Assembly: GCF_030815125.1 (NCBI RefSeq)
Contig: NZ_JAUSWH010000003.1
Span: 62,001 to 126,000 of the forward strand
Direction: 5' to 3'
DNA from: Allorhizobium paknamense
GTDB taxonomy: Bacteria > Pseudomonadota > Alphaproteobacteria > Rhizobiales > Rhizobiaceae
Length of the DNA stretch: 64,000 bases
Of the stretch, positions 46,649-55,514 are shown one piece after another. The position numbers were made by a program, and so were the translations under genes. The notes below the pieces were generated by a model. That model did no database searches and had not been told where the DNA came from. It worked only from the letters and a program-made list of their open reading frames with translations. Every line of letters starts with the position of its first letter. Position 1 is the first letter of the stretch.

Positions 46649-46713
46649 GAAAGGGCTCCTGTCAGGAAAACGGGGCAGGCCTCGGCCAGAACATCACGCG
46701 GCATGATCTTCCC

Positions 46714-47076
46714 TCACATCGCCTGGATGAGTTCGATGCGGTTGCCGAAGGGATCGAACACATGCAGCCGCGTGAACCCCGCAAGTGGCACATCGGTTGC
46801 GGTTTCATAGCCGCCTTCGCGCACCCGGCGTTCAAGCCGGGCAAGATCATCGACCAGAAATGCAGGATGGGCCTTGCGGGCGGGGCGGAAATCCGCCTCC
46901 ACCCCCAGATGAACCCGCAGGCTGCCGCTTTCAAACCAGCACCCGCCCCGCCCGGCGAGATCGGCAGGCTTTTCCACCTCGGAAAGACCGAGTACCGCGC
47001 TATAAAAGGCACGCGCACGCGCTTCCTCACCGGCGGGCATGGCAAGCTGAACGTGGTGAAAGCCGAGAAGTGCCAT
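46714..47076 (-). CDS. VOC/glyoxalase-family small protein inside the his block
   Basis: Predicted 120 aa with the paired beta-alpha-beta-beta-beta modules of the vicinal-oxygen-chelate fold: LGFHHVQLAMPAGEEARARAFYSAVLGL, HLGVEADFRPARKAHPAFLVDDL and LHVFDPFGNRIELIQ. The expected metal ligands, His near the N-terminus and Glu in RIEL, are present. It could be a glyoxalase-type isomerase or lyase; the substrate is unknown. It overlaps the hisS stop by one base and so is translationally coupled to hisS. An unrelated-looking gene inserted between hisS and hisZ is notable. Confidence 0.88.
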   Translation of the reverse strand: MALLGFHHVQLAMPAGEEARARAFYSAVLGLSEVEKPADLAGRGGCWFESGSLRVHLGVEADFRPARKAHPAFLVDDLARLERRVREGGYETATDVPLAGFTRLHVFDPFGNRIELIQAM

Positions 47077-48596
47077 CAGTTGTTCTTTGCCCGGTCACGA
47101 TCGGCCTTCTGCGCAGCCAGCATTTCCTTCACCTTGGCCACCAGTTCGGCTTCCGGCACCACGACCTGCGCCACGCGGGCCTCGCGCCATTCGGTGTTGT
47201 CGGTGATTGCGCCGGAAAGCCGCTTGCCTTCGATCAGGTCCTTGATCTGCACCGCGCCCTGGGTCCGCTCGTCACCGCCCTGAATGATGGCGATGGGGGA
47301 GCCGCGACGGTCGGCATATTTCAGCTGGTTGCCGAACTTCTTCCAGTTGCCCTGATAAATCTCGGCACGGATGCCTTCGGCTCTCAGCGCCTGGGTAAAG
47401 CGCTGATAGCGCCCCATGGCCTCGACATCGCCATCCATGACCGTGACGAGAACCGGCGCGATCACCTCATCGGCCCCGAGCTTGCCGAGGTTTTTCAGCG
47501 CCGTCATCAGACGCGACACGCCAATGGAAAAGCCCGTGGCCGGAACCGGCTGGCCCATGAAGCGCGAGACGAGACCATCATACCGCCCGCCGCCGCCGAC
47601 CGAGCCGAACACAACCTTCTCACCCTTTTCATTGGTGACGTCGAAGGTGAGTTCGGCTTCGTAGACGGGGCCGGTGTAGTATTCGAGGCCACGAACGACG
47701 GAGGGGTCGATCTTGATGCGTGAGGCGTCATAACCTGCACCCGCGACCAGAGCGCCGATCATGTTCAGTTCTTCAACGCCTTCTTCACCTTTGGTCGTTC
47801 CCGCGACCAGAGCGGCAAGATCGGCAGCACTTTCCGCATAATCCTTGATGCCGACGAAAAACAGCACCTTGCCGATCTGCGTCTCATCCAGCCCCGCACC
47901 CTTGGTGAAATCGCCGCTCTCGTCCTTGCGGCCTGCACCCAACAGAAGCTTCACGCCTTCCGGGCCAAACTTGTCCAGCTTGTCGATCGCCCGCAGCACG
48001 TTGAGCCGACGCGCCGCATTCTCATCGCCGCCAAGCCCAATCGCCTCCATCACGCCATCCAGAACCTTGCGGTTGTTCACCCGGATCACGTAATCGCCGC
48101 GCTTGATGCCGAGCGCTTCCAGCGTATCGGCCATCATCATGCACATTTCGGCATCGGCCTGCACGCCGGGCGCGCCGACGGTATCGGCATCGAACTGCAT
48201 GAACTGGCGAAAACGGCCCGGCCCCGGCTTTTCATTGCGGAAGACGTAACCGGCGCGATAGGTGCGGTAGGGAAGCTGGATCTCGTTGAAATTTTCCGCG
48301 ACATGGCGGGCGAGCGGCGCGGTGAGGTCGTAGCGCAGGCTCATCCATTGCTCGTCATCGTCCTGCAGCGAAAACACGCCCTCATTGGGGCGGTCGCTAT
48401 CGGGCAGGAACTTGCCCAGCGCATCGGTATATTCAAAGAGCGGCGTTTCCACCGGGTCGAAGCCATAGCGCTCGTAGACGGCGCGGATCTTCTCCACCAT
48501 CTCGTTGACGGCCCGGATGTCATGAGCCTCGCGATCCACGAAACCGCGCGGCAGGCGGGCTTTGAGTTTCTGCGGCTTCTTGGTCTTTTCGCTCAT
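47076..48596 (-). CDS. hisS: Histidyl-tRNA synthetase
   Basis: Predicted 506 aa from ATG 48596, chosen because the upstream TTG would add only three residues and lacks a good ribosome site. Class II motifs: [16 protein letters not shown], motif 2 [23 protein letters not shown], histidine motif [14 protein letters not shown] and motif 3 [15 protein letters not shown]. The C-terminal anticodon domain is [16 protein letters not shown] onward, ending in [10 protein letters not shown]. It charges tRNA-His. First gene of the hisS-VOC-hisZ-hisG unit. Confidence 0.97.
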   Translation of the reverse strand: MSEKTKKPQKLKARLPRGFVDREAHDIRAVNEMVEKIRAVYERYGFDPVETPLFEYTDALGKFLPDSDRPNEGVFSLQDDDEQWMSLRYDLTAPLARHVAENFNEIQLPYRTYRAGYVFRNEKPGPGRFRQFMQFDADTVGAPGVQADAEMCMMMADTLEALGIKRGDYVIRVNNRKVLDGVMEAIGLGGDENAARRLNVLRAIDKLDKFGPEGVKLLLGAGRKDESGDFTKGAGLDETQIGKVLFFVGIKDYAESAADLAALVAGTTKGEEGVEELNMIGALVAGAGYDASRIKIDPSVVRGLEYYTGPVYEAELTFDVTNEKGEKVVFGSVGGGGRYDGLVSRFMGQPVPATGFSIGVSRLMTALKNLGKLGADEVIAPVLVTVMDGDVEAMGRYQRFTQALRAEGIRAEIYQGNWKKFGNQLKYADRRGSPIAIIQGGDERTQGAVQIKDLIEGKRLSGAITDNTEWREARVAQVVVPEAELVAKVKEMLAAQKADRDRAKNN

Positions 48597-48766
48597 GATC
48601 GGCAACCGATTGTCTGTGTGTTCAAAAGTGCCTGTCTCTTAGAGGATGCGGCAGGGCGGGGCAAGGTGAAAGCACCATTCTGGACGCATGACGATCTCTG
48701 CCCAAGGTCAGCCTCAGGAAACGGTTACGCGCTACACCGCTCGAAACTGTCAGGCTGGCGTGCATC

Positions 48767-49900
48767 ATGAAAATCCTGTTCTTCATTCCCTTCGCCCCGG
48801 ATTTCGATCCGCAGACCCCCTATGAGCGGCCTTTGGGCGGCACGGAATCCGCCGTCGCCTATCTCTCCGCCGAACTGGCGCGGGCTGGCGCAACGGTCAC
48901 GTTGCTGAACCCCAGAGCCCCGGAGCGGGTGGTGCAAGGGGTGCGGGTGGTGCCGCCGCAGGCTTTTTCGCCCGATCAGGTTCGCAGTCAGGATCTGGTG
49001 GTGGTGGTTTCCGGCGCCTTCGGGCAGAAGCTGCGCCAGAGTATCGGCCCGTCCACGCCCATGGTGCTCTGGTGCCATCTGATGAGCGACCAGCCCGGCG
49101 TGCGCAAGCTGTTGGAGCAGGAGGAAATGCTGACCTGGGATGGGTTCGTCACCGTCAGCCGCTGGCAGGCGGAACGCTATCACCAGCATCTCGGTGTATC
49201 GCTGGACAAGGTCCATGTCATTGGCAATGCGATTTCTCCCGCCTTCGGACGGGAGCCCTTGCAGCCCGCCTGGTTCGAGACGGGGGCCGCCCCCTCGCTT
49301 TTCTACAGCAGCACACCCTTTCGCGGGCTGGACCGGCTGTTGCTCGCCTATCCCACCATCCGCGCCGCCGTGCCGGATGTGACGCTCAAGGTCTTTGCCG
49401 GCATGGCGCTTTACGGTGAAGACCCGAATACCGATCCCTATCGCTATCTCTACGATCTGACGCGGGCGTTGCCGGGGGCAGATTATGTCGGCCCGGTGCC
49501 GCAGCAGAAACTGGCCGAGGCCTATCGCGATGCGGCGGCACTCGCCTATCCTTCGAATTTTGAGGAAACCTCCTGCATCACCGTGATGGAGGCGATGGCG
49601 AGCGGGGCCGATGTGCTGACCACCGCCCTTGGCGCCCTGCCGGAAACGCTGAACGGCCATGGCCGGATGATCGCGCCGACGGATCTGAGCAAGGCGCTGG
49701 TGCGCACGCCCTTCGATATCCTGCCCTATGCGGACATGGTCATCGGCGCCTTGAAGGAAGCCCGCGCCAACCCTGCCGAGGCCGCAGCCCGCCGCGCCGC
49801 CCGCGCGGCTTACGCCCGGGAGGCCTATAGCTGGTCCACCCGCGCCAAACAGTGGATTGCGCTGGCGGAAACGCTGGTTGCGCGCAAAAGGGCGGCTTAG
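48767..49900 (+). CDS. GT4-type glycosyltransferase
   Basis: Predicted 377 aa, GT-B fold. N-terminal half: MKILFFIPFAPDFDPQTPYERPLGGTESAVAYLSAELARAGATVTLL, a donor-loop GGTE. C-terminal half: LFYSSTPFRGLDRLLLAYP and the nucleotide-sugar site PSNFEETSCITVMEAMASGADVLTT (E-x7-E). It probably adds a sugar to an envelope or exopolysaccharide acceptor; sugar and acceptor unknown. No polymer gene cluster surrounds it. It is co-oriented with, and 5 bp from, the following gene. Confidence 0.88.
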   Translation: MKILFFIPFAPDFDPQTPYERPLGGTESAVAYLSAELARAGATVTLLNPRAPERVVQGVRVVPPQAFSPDQVRSQDLVVVVSGAFGQKLRQSIGPSTPMVLWCHLMSDQPGVRKLLEQEEMLTWDGFVTVSRWQAERYHQHLGVSLDKVHVIGNAISPAFGREPLQPAWFETGAAPSLFYSSTPFRGLDRLLLAYPTIRAAVPDVTLKVFAGMALYGEDPNTDPYRYLYDLTRALPGADYVGPVPQQKLAEAYRDAAALAYPSNFEETSCITVMEAMASGADVLTTALGALPETLNGHGRMIAPTDLSKALVRTPFDILPYADMVIGALKEARANPAEAAARRAARAAYAREAYSWSTRAKQWIALAETLVARKRAA

Positions 49901-49905
49901 CTGCC

Positions 49906-50664
49906 ATGATCCTGGAAGCCCTGAATTATGCCGCGACCTTTCCGGTGACCACGCCCGCCCATCGGCCCTTTATCCGTTCCTCGGTCAATCTCTGGTCGCG
50001 GGCAAGGCGCTGCGCAAAGGCCTGGGCACCCCATGAGGACAATACCCGTGGCGCCATTCTGGCGGCGGCTTCGGCTGCCAAGCCGCGCCGCACGGCGGTG
50101 GTGCTGGGCTCTGGCCTGCTTCGCGATGTGCCGCTGCGCCCGCTGGCCGCCGCCTTCGATACGGTGGTGCTGATCGATCTTGTGCATCTGGCCAGCGTGA
50201 GGCTGTGGCTTGGCGTGCAGGGGCTGAAGAATGTGCGGCTGATCGAGCGCGATCTTTCCGGTTATGATGCGCTCAAGGCCGGGCAGACACCCGAGCCGCT
50301 CGATTTTCTGCGGCGCGTTCCCTATCTCGATCTCGTCATCTCGGCCAATCTGCTGTCGCAGATCGGGCGCGGGGTTAAGCGCCGTCTGGAAAAAGAGCCG
50401 CCCGGCACCCTGCCAGAGGACGCGGTGGCCCGCCTGATCGCCGCCCATATCGATGGATTGCATCAGCTTCCCGCCAAAACCTGTCTGGTCACGGATACCC
50501 GCTTTGAGGTTGTCGATCGCACCGGGGCGGTGCGCGATGCAGCCGATCTCATGGCCGGTGTGCCGCTTGCCGCTGCGAAAGCCGAGTGGAACTGGCCGGT
50601 AGCGCCGCTTGGCGAGGAAAGCCGCGATTATCAGATCGTGCACCAGGTGGGTGCGTGGTTTTGA
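49906..50664 (+). CDS. Unknown protein with a Rossmann/SAM-methyltransferase-like core
   Basis: Predicted 252 aa from ATG 49906, 5 bp after the glycosyltransferase. Residues about 55-120 show a Rossmann-like pattern: TAVVLGSGLLRDVPLRPLAAAFDTVVLIDLVHLASVRLWL then NVRLIERDLSGY. PYLDLVISANLLSQIG could be the motif IV strand. This suggests a SAM-dependent methyltransferase or related fold, but no clear catalytic motif is seen. Coupling to the glycosyltransferase suggests a shared modification pathway. Confidence 0.7.
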   Translation: MILEALNYAATFPVTTPAHRPFIRSSVNLWSRARRCAKAWAPHEDNTRGAILAAASAAKPRRTAVVLGSGLLRDVPLRPLAAAFDTVVLIDLVHLASVRLWLGVQGLKNVRLIERDLSGYDALKAGQTPEPLDFLRRVPYLDLVISANLLSQIGRGVKRRLEKEPPGTLPEDAVARLIAAHIDGLHQLPAKTCLVTDTRFEVVDRTGAVRDAADLMAGVPLAAAKAEWNWPVAPLGEESRDYQIVHQVGAWF

Positions 50665-50731
50665 TCGCCGATCATTGGACCCGCGTGAATGGTGACTTCA
50701 CAAGCCGCGGTCCCGCTCCTACTATATACGC

Positions 50732-51085
50732 ATGAAAACAGTCGTCCGTCTGCTGCTGTTGTTGGCCGTGCTTGGCTACGCAGCCCTGCCTGTTTCCGGC
50801 ATGGGTTGCGGAATGGATGTGAGCGGCCATGAAATACAGGCTGCCATGCATCATGACATGAGCGCGCATGGGGAGACGGCAAAGCCCGGCTCTGCCGAAA
50901 AAACCCATTGTGGCGGGCAGGGGGCGCAAATGTTCAGCGGTCATTGCGCGCTCTGTTTTCTGCTACCAGCCACCCCGCCCATGGCGCGGGCAGGTTCGCT
51001 TTTGCATGACGCGCCGCCACCGCATTTCAGCCTGGCGCTGCTCTTTGAAAAGGCTGCGCCGCCGCTGCCGCCCCCTCGTTCCTGA
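50732..51085 (+). CDS. Small secreted Cys/His/Met-rich protein (putative copper-related)
   Basis: Predicted 117 aa. Signal peptide VVRLLLLLAVLGYAALPVSG, then a short region rich in metal-type residues: MGCGMDVSGHEIQAAMHHDMSAHGE and KTHCGGQGAQMFSGHCALCFLLP, and a Pro-rich tail. Cys, His and Met spacing suggests metal, probably copper, binding. A DUF305 gene with the same flavour follows 67 bp later, so the two form a likely metal-handling unit. The family is not one I can name. Confidence 0.65.
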   Translation: MKTVVRLLLLLAVLGYAALPVSGMGCGMDVSGHEIQAAMHHDMSAHGETAKPGSAEKTHCGGQGAQMFSGHCALCFLLPATPPMARAGSLLHDAPPPHFSLALLFEKAAPPLPPPRS

Positions 51086-51152
51086 AACAGACTTTTCCAG
51101 CCCGGCCAAGCGCCGGGTCATCGACAAAGACTGTTTTGAAAAGGAACGAGAG

Positions 51153-51521
51153 ATGAAAAAGACCATCATCACGGCAGCCTTGCTGCTGGCCGCCGCCTTC
51201 GGAGCTTCTGCCGAGGACAAACCCATGCACATGCATGGCGCCATGGCGGGGCAGGAGCAGGCGCAAAGCCCGTCCTCACAGGCCTTTGCGGCTGCGAATG
51301 CCCGCATGCACAAGGCCATGGACATCGACTACAGCGGCAATGCCGACGTGGATTTCGTGCGCGGCATGATCGCCCATCACCAGGGCGCCATCGACATGGC
51401 GAAGGTGGAGTTGCAATATGGCAAGGATGAAAAGCTGCGCAAACTGGCTCAGGACATCATCACCGCCCAGGAGGGTGAGATTGCGATGATGAAGGCGTGG
51501 CTTGCCGAACATTCGCGATAG
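51153..51521 (+). CDS. DUF305/CopM-type periplasmic protein
   Basis: Predicted 122 aa from ATG 51153 (GGAACGAG upstream). A signal peptide (TAALLLAAAFGASA) is followed by a Met/His-rich region (KPMHMHGAMAG) and the DUF305 core with FVRGMIAHHQGAIDMAKVEL and ITAQEGEIAMMKAWL. DUF305 (CopM type) proteins bind copper or silver through the His and Met residues. It partners with the Cys/His/Met protein upstream. The TAG stop is the TAG of the following repeat's TAGAGCATT. Confidence 0.85.
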   Translation: MKKTIITAALLLAAAFGASAEDKPMHMHGAMAGQEQAQSPSSQAFAAANARMHKAMDIDYSGNADVDFVRGMIAHHQGAIDMAKVELQYGKDEKLRKLAQDIITAQEGEIAMMKAWLAEHSR

Positions 51522-51573
51522 AGCATTGTCCTGAGAAAAGTGTCGTCACGGTTTTCCGTGTAGAAATGCTGAA
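51519..51573 (+). repeat. AGCATTTTCCGG-family repeat (diverged copy)
   Basis: TAGAGCATTGTCCTGAG, AAAAGTG, ACGGTTTTCCGTG and GAAATGCTGAAG retain the module order but are degenerate. The first three bases are the stop codon of the DUF305 gene. Confidence 0.6.
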
Positions 51574-51630
51574 GAGCAGAGGCAGGACGGGAGCGGTGCC
51601 GCCGCTCCCGGTTCTGAGAAGGAGGAGAGC

Positions 51631-52335
51631 ATGACCCGTTCGCTGTGCATGATCGGCCTCGATGCCGACGATACGCTCTGGCAGAACGAACATTATTACC
51701 GCCTGACGGAAGAGCATTTTCGCAGCCTGCTGGCCGATTATGCCGCGCCGGAGATGATTTCCGGGCGTTTGCTGGAAGCGGAGAAGCGCAATCTTGCCCA
51801 TTACGGCTTCGGCATCAAGGGCTTTACCCTGTCGATGATCGAAACGGCGCTGGAGGTGACGGAGGGTCGAGCGCCGGGGGCGGTCATCAGCCGCATTCTG
51901 GAGATTGGCCGCGAGCTGCTGCAGCATCCGGTGGAGACGGTGCCGGGGGTGGAAGAGGTGCTGGAGGCACTGGCGGGTCACTATTTCCTCGTGATGATCA
52001 CCAAGGGCGACCTGTTCGATCAGGAGCGGAAACTGGCGCAATCCGGCCTCGGCGATTTCTTCGATGCCATCGAGATCGTGTCGGACAAGACCGCGACCGT
52101 CTATCGCCGGATTTTTTCCAAGCATGGCGAGGAGCCGGAGCGGGCAATGATGGTGGGCAATTCCCTGAAATCCGATGTGGTGCCAGCATTGGCCACCGGG
52201 GCCTGGGGCGTGTTCGTGCCCCATGAACTGACCTGGGTGCTGGAACATGTCGAAAAGCCGGTGGATGCGCCGCGCTTTCGCGAACTGCCGGATCTGCGCG
52301 CCCTGCCGGAGCTTGTGGCTTCCATCAATAGCTGA
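51631..52335 (+). CDS. HAD-superfamily hydrolase
   Basis: Predicted 234 aa. HAD motif I MIGLDADDTLWQNE (nucleophile Asp and Asp+2), motif II MITKGD, Lys in IVSDKTATVYRRIF and motif IV MMVGNSLKSDVVPALATGAW. The helical cap (about 20-100) indicates a C1-cap phosphatase of the beta-phosphoglucomutase-like group. The substrate cannot be assigned. It is a stand-alone gene with a ribosome site (GAGAAGGAGGAG). No coding partner is adjacent. Confidence 0.88.
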   Translation: MTRSLCMIGLDADDTLWQNEHYYRLTEEHFRSLLADYAAPEMISGRLLEAEKRNLAHYGFGIKGFTLSMIETALEVTEGRAPGAVISRILEIGRELLQHPVETVPGVEEVLEALAGHYFLVMITKGDLFDQERKLAQSGLGDFFDAIEIVSDKTATVYRRIFSKHGEEPERAMMVGNSLKSDVVPALATGAWGVFVPHELTWVLEHVEKPVDAPRFRELPDLRALPELVASINS

Positions 52336-52395
52336 TCAGCGACAGCGCCGTCGTTTTATCAAACGTACAAAGGACGCTGTAAGCCTTTAAAGCTG

Positions 52396-52443
52396 CTGCA
52401 TAATTTTATCCTTAAATCGATTAGGATTTAAGGAATTATGCAG
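52396..52443. repeat. Hairpin repeat containing the tag stop codon
   Basis: CTGCATAATT-TTAT-CCTTAAATC pairs with GATTTAAGGAATTATGCAG, with a four-base bulge. The termini GCATAAT/ATTATGC are like those of the 43-bp core, but the interior differs. The TAA stop of tag (52438-52436, minus strand) is inside the right arm. Confidence 0.75.
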
Positions 52444-53074
52444 TAGGCCGGAGAAAGGCGGCGCGCAGCGCCTCCACCTGCGGGCGGCAGATGCAGCCTT
52501 CCAGATGGTCGTTTACCAGACCCATGGCCTGCATGAAGGCATAGACGGTGGTGGGGCCGACGAAGGTCCAGCCGCGCTTTTTCAGATCCTTGGAAAGGCG
52601 GATGGAGGTTGGCGAGGTGGGGTTGGCGCGCAGCGTCTCATAATCCATCCGTGCCGGGCGCTCCTGAGCTTCTGGCTCGAAACGCCAGAAGTAGGCGGAA
52701 AGTGATCCGAACTCCTCTTTCAGCGCTACGGCCCGGCGGGCATTGTTGATGGTGGAGACGATCTTGCCGCGATGGCGGATAATCCCGGCATCGGCAAGGC
52801 AGCGGGCAATATCCTCCTCGGTGAAGTGCGCGACCTTTTCGAAATCGAAACCCGCAAAGGCCGCGCGGAAATTCTCCCGCTTGCGCAGAATGGTCAGCCA
52901 GGACAGGCCCGACTGGAACCCTTCCAGACAAATCTTCTCGAACAGCCGATGGTCATCGGTGACCGGGCGGCCCCATTCCTCGTCATGATAGCGACGATAA
53001 TCCTCAAGTCCGCCATGCCAGAAACAGCGAAGCGCACCGCTTTCATCCGCGATCAGTCCGGCCGTTTCCGTCAT
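52436..53074 (-). CDS. tag: DNA-3-methyladenine glycosylase I
   Basis: Predicted 212 aa. Family pattern: RCFWHGGLEDYRRYHDEEWGRPVTDDHRLFEKICLEGFQSGLSWLTILRKRENFRAAFAGFD, RKxAR-type IRHRGKIVSTINNA, and GWTFVGPTTVYAFMQAMGLVNDH. Zn-binding residues are visible (Cys17, His in YHDEEW, and the HxxxC of DHLEGC). It removes 3-methyladenine in base excision repair. It stands alone on the minus strand; the 178-bp region upstream is AT-rich and shared divergently with an L,D-transpeptidase gene. Confidence 0.95.
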   Translation of the reverse strand: MTETAGLIADESGALRCFWHGGLEDYRRYHDEEWGRPVTDDHRLFEKICLEGFQSGLSWLTILRKRENFRAAFAGFDFEKVAHFTEEDIARCLADAGIIRHRGKIVSTINNARRAVALKEEFGSLSAYFWRFEPEAQERPARMDYETLRANPTSPTSIRLSKDLKKRGWTFVGPTTVYAFMQAMGLVNDHLEGCICRPQVEALRAAFLRPTA

Positions 53075-53252
53075 GGTGATTCTCCCTTGTCTTCAGTTTT
53101 GTTTACTATTTGTTCACTCTTTTTTCAAACGGATTGCTAACCCTGATAAAAGCTTTCCTCAATTGTTAAAGTTGAAGCGAAGGCCTGTTTACCTTTTGAG
53201 CACCCGCGTGGTGTCACGGTCGGCGCGTCAATATTTTTTCCGGGGCCGTGCC

Positions 53253-54083
53253 ATGTCTTGCCGCAAATCTCTTTTCAGCCTCTGCCTTGCCGCACTTGTT
53301 CTGCCCTTTGCCGCAAACGCGGATGACCGCTATCAGAGCCGCCCGCCGGTGATCGTCAGCCCCGATCTCGCGGCGCCCTGGCTGCTGCAACTGGGCGTCA
53401 AGCCGCGAGGGGCGGTGGATCAGCCGCGTGCCGCTGCCCCGCAGGTCATGCGTCAGACGGCACCCGTCTATCCGCCGCGCCCAGCCCCCATGGACAATCG
53501 CCGGGTCGTCTATCAGGCAGCCCGTCCTGCTGCCGTTCAGCCGGTTCCGCTGCGTCCGGCCATGGCGCCACAGCCCAAGGCGCAGCAGGTGGCCATGCAG
53601 CCGCTGCCCCGGCAGGTCACACCGACGGCGCCGCAATTCCTGCCGCAGATCGTCTCTTACCAGACTGAGGAAAAGCCGGGCACGCTGGTGATCGATACCA
53701 ATAACCGGTTTCTCTATCTGGTGATGGAGGGCGGCAAGGCGAAGCGTTACGGCGTGGGGGTCGGCAAGCCGGGCTTCGAATGGGCCGGTGAGCACCGCGT
53801 GACGCGCAAGAGCGAGTGGCCGGAATGGATTCCGCCGCAGGAAATGATCGAGCGCGAAGCGGCCAAGGGCCATTATCTGCCCGCCCGCATGGCCGGTGGG
53901 CCGGAAAACCCGCTGGGTGCGCGCGCGCTCTATCTTGGCTCGACGCTCTATCGCATTCACGGCACCAATGCGCCTTGGACCATCGGCTATGGTGTGTCCT
54001 CCGGCTGCATCCGCATGCGCAACGAGGATGTCACGGATCTTTATGAACGCGTGCCGGTGGGCACCAAAGTGATTGTCATGTGA
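53253..54083 (+). CDS. L,D-transpeptidase (YkuD) with a long Pro/Gln-rich linker
   Basis: Predicted 276 aa from ATG 53253, the first Met with a signal peptide ([16 protein letters not shown]). Residues about 30-135 form a Pro/Gln/Ala-rich linker, likely spanning periplasm or wall. The YkuD domain (about 145-275) starts [20 protein letters not shown] and ends with the catalytic [29 protein letters not shown], with Cys in SSGCIRM. It would form 3-3 peptidoglycan cross-links or anchor envelope proteins. A shorter paralogue follows, and they probably arose by tandem duplication. Confidence 0.93.
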   Translation: MSCRKSLFSLCLAALVLPFAANADDRYQSRPPVIVSPDLAAPWLLQLGVKPRGAVDQPRAAAPQVMRQTAPVYPPRPAPMDNRRVVYQAARPAAVQPVPLRPAMAPQPKAQQVAMQPLPRQVTPTAPQFLPQIVSYQTEEKPGTLVIDTNNRFLYLVMEGGKAKRYGVGVGKPGFEWAGEHRVTRKSEWPEWIPPQEMIEREAAKGHYLPARMAGGPENPLGARALYLGSTLYRIHGTNAPWTIGYGVSSGCIRMRNEDVTDLYERVPVGTKVIVM

Positions 54084-54204
54084 GGCTTTTTTGTCGCAAG
54101 CAGACAGATTGTGTCGCCAATGCGTCAAGGTCGGATGGGCATGCTTGAAACCTTGCTTTCATTGCATAAACATCACGATCATCAAGCGATGGAGAGGGGT
54201 ATTC

Positions 54205-54903
54205 ATGGGAATGATGACGGTAAAGAGCGTGCTGGCCGGAATGCTGGCATTGCAGATGGTGATGGCGGCTTCGGCCGAGGCCGCTCCCCGGCCAGCGGAT
54301 GATCCGGCCAACTCCACCGCAAGTTCGGTGGTGACGCCGGACATGATGAAGCGTCCGGTGCCGGACAAGTTCAAGCGCCGTCTGGTGCGGCTCTCCACCA
54401 GCGAGCAGCCCGGCACGATCATTATCGATACCAACAACAAGTTTCTCTATCTGGTCGAAGGCAATAATCGCGCCACGCGCTACGGTGTCGGCGTCGGCCG
54501 CGAAGGCTTCGGCTGGTCCGGCGTGGTGAAGATCGGCCGCAAGGAAGAATGGCCGAGCTGGCGTCCGCCCGAGGAAATGCGGGTGCGCGAGGCGCGCCGG
54601 GGTCACATGCTGCCGGTGGTGCAGCCGGGCGGGATCGATAATCCGTTGGGCGCGCGCGCCATGTATCTCTACAAGGGCAATCAGGATACGATTTTCCGTA
54701 TTCACGGCACCAACCAGCCCTGGTCCATCGGGCTCAACCTGTCCTCCGGCTGCATCCGCATGAACAACAAGGATGTCGAGGATCTTTATGCCCGCGCGCC
54801 AATCGGCACCAAGGTCATCGTCGTCGGCCCCGGCAACAAGCAGGGCGATGTCAGCTATGACGATCGCGGCATTGACATCTTGAGAACGATCTTCGGCGGC
54901 TGA
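54205..54903 (+). CDS. L,D-transpeptidase (YkuD), short paralogue
   Basis: Predicted 232 aa from ATG 54205 (GGAGAGGGG upstream). Signal peptide [15 protein letters not shown], a short linker, then the YkuD domain: [38 protein letters not shown] and the catalytic [29 protein letters not shown]. Closely similar to the preceding gene over the enzyme domain but without the long linker, plus a C-terminal extension ([17 protein letters not shown]). It shares the strand; the 121-bp spacer between the two suggests an own promoter. Ends at a good terminator. Confidence 0.93.
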   Translation: MGMMTVKSVLAGMLALQMVMAASAEAAPRPADDPANSTASSVVTPDMMKRPVPDKFKRRLVRLSTSEQPGTIIIDTNNKFLYLVEGNNRATRYGVGVGREGFGWSGVVKIGRKEEWPSWRPPEEMRVREARRGHMLPVVQPGGIDNPLGARAMYLYKGNQDTIFRIHGTNQPWSIGLNLSSGCIRMNNKDVEDLYARAPIGTKVIVVGPGNKQGDVSYDDRGIDILRTIFGG

Positions 54904-54934
54904 TCGGTCATCTCGGCATTCACGCATCTACAGG

Positions 54935-54960
54935 GACCCGAAAATTTCGGGTCTCTTTTT
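54935..54960 (+). terminator. Rho-independent terminator after the L,D-transpeptidase pair
   Basis: GACCCGAAA-ATTT-like stem (GACCCGAAAATTTCGGGTC, 54935-54953) followed by CTCTTTTTT. No matching T-run on the minus strand. Confidence 0.9.
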
Positions 54961-55514
54961 TAGTCCATCACCCGTTGATCGTCGCCGGCAGGTGGTGCGG
55001 TAAAGTGCGGAAAGACGAAGATACCGCGGATCACCTCGACCGGAGGCCGCAGCATGTCCAGTGGACTGACGCTGGAGAGCGGCAGGCTTACCCGATGCGG
55101 CTCCCCTGCCAGCGCTTGCATCAGCGAGGAGGGTGGGCACGGATCCGTCAGCCGCTCCAGCGACCGTCCCAGACAGAAGACCGGATAGCGAAAGCCGCTG
55201 TTGACGATGGTGGCGGAAAAGCAGAAGGACGAAGGCGTCGTGGCAGCCTGTTCGAAGATCGACAGGATATGGCCCCGGTCTTCGGCTTCATAGCAGCGTG
55301 TCAGGCTGAGCAGTCCGCATTCCGGCAATGAAAGACCGTGGAGCGCCACCGCCCGTGGCCCCAGTTTCAAAACGCCATTGGCAAGGTCACTCGTCCATTC
55401 CTCCACGGCGGCATAGGGGGCGATCGCGGGATAATCATCATTGTCCGCCACCAGGCCTGTTGTCAGGTCTGCCTTCGGATCGAGTGCCGTTAAAATCTTA
55501 AACAATGTGCTCAC
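54960..55514 (-). CDS. Unknown protein with PAS-like features
   Basis: Predicted 184 aa from a GTG at 55514; an ATG at 55646 would add 44 residues, but that stretch overlaps decayed repeat sequence and looks non-coding, so GTG is preferred at low certainty. The central ~110 residues (VEEWTSDLANGVLKLGPRAVALHGLSLPECGLLSLTRCYEAEDRGHIL...FEQAA, then FCFSATIVNSGFRYPVFCLGRSL) read like a PAS fold. No catalytic domain follows. It could be a stand-alone sensor or partner protein. Its upstream region is a long repeat-rich spacer. Confidence 0.55.
   Translation of the reverse strand: MSTLFKILTALDPKADLTTGLVADNDDYPAIAPYAAVEEWTSDLANGVLKLGPRAVALHGLSLPECGLLSLTRCYEAEDRGHILSIFEQAATTPSSFCFSATIVNSGFRYPVFCLGRSLERLTDPCPPSSLMQALAGEPHRVSLPLSSVSPLDMLRPPVEVIRGIFVFPHFTAPPAGDDQRVMD

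Noticed and set aside
53101..53115. GTTT-N7-GTTC upstream of tag, one base from the alphaproteobacterial LexA box GTTC-N7-GTTC.
   Set aside because: A one-mismatch match is expected by chance several times in 64 kb, and tag is not a usual SOS gene.
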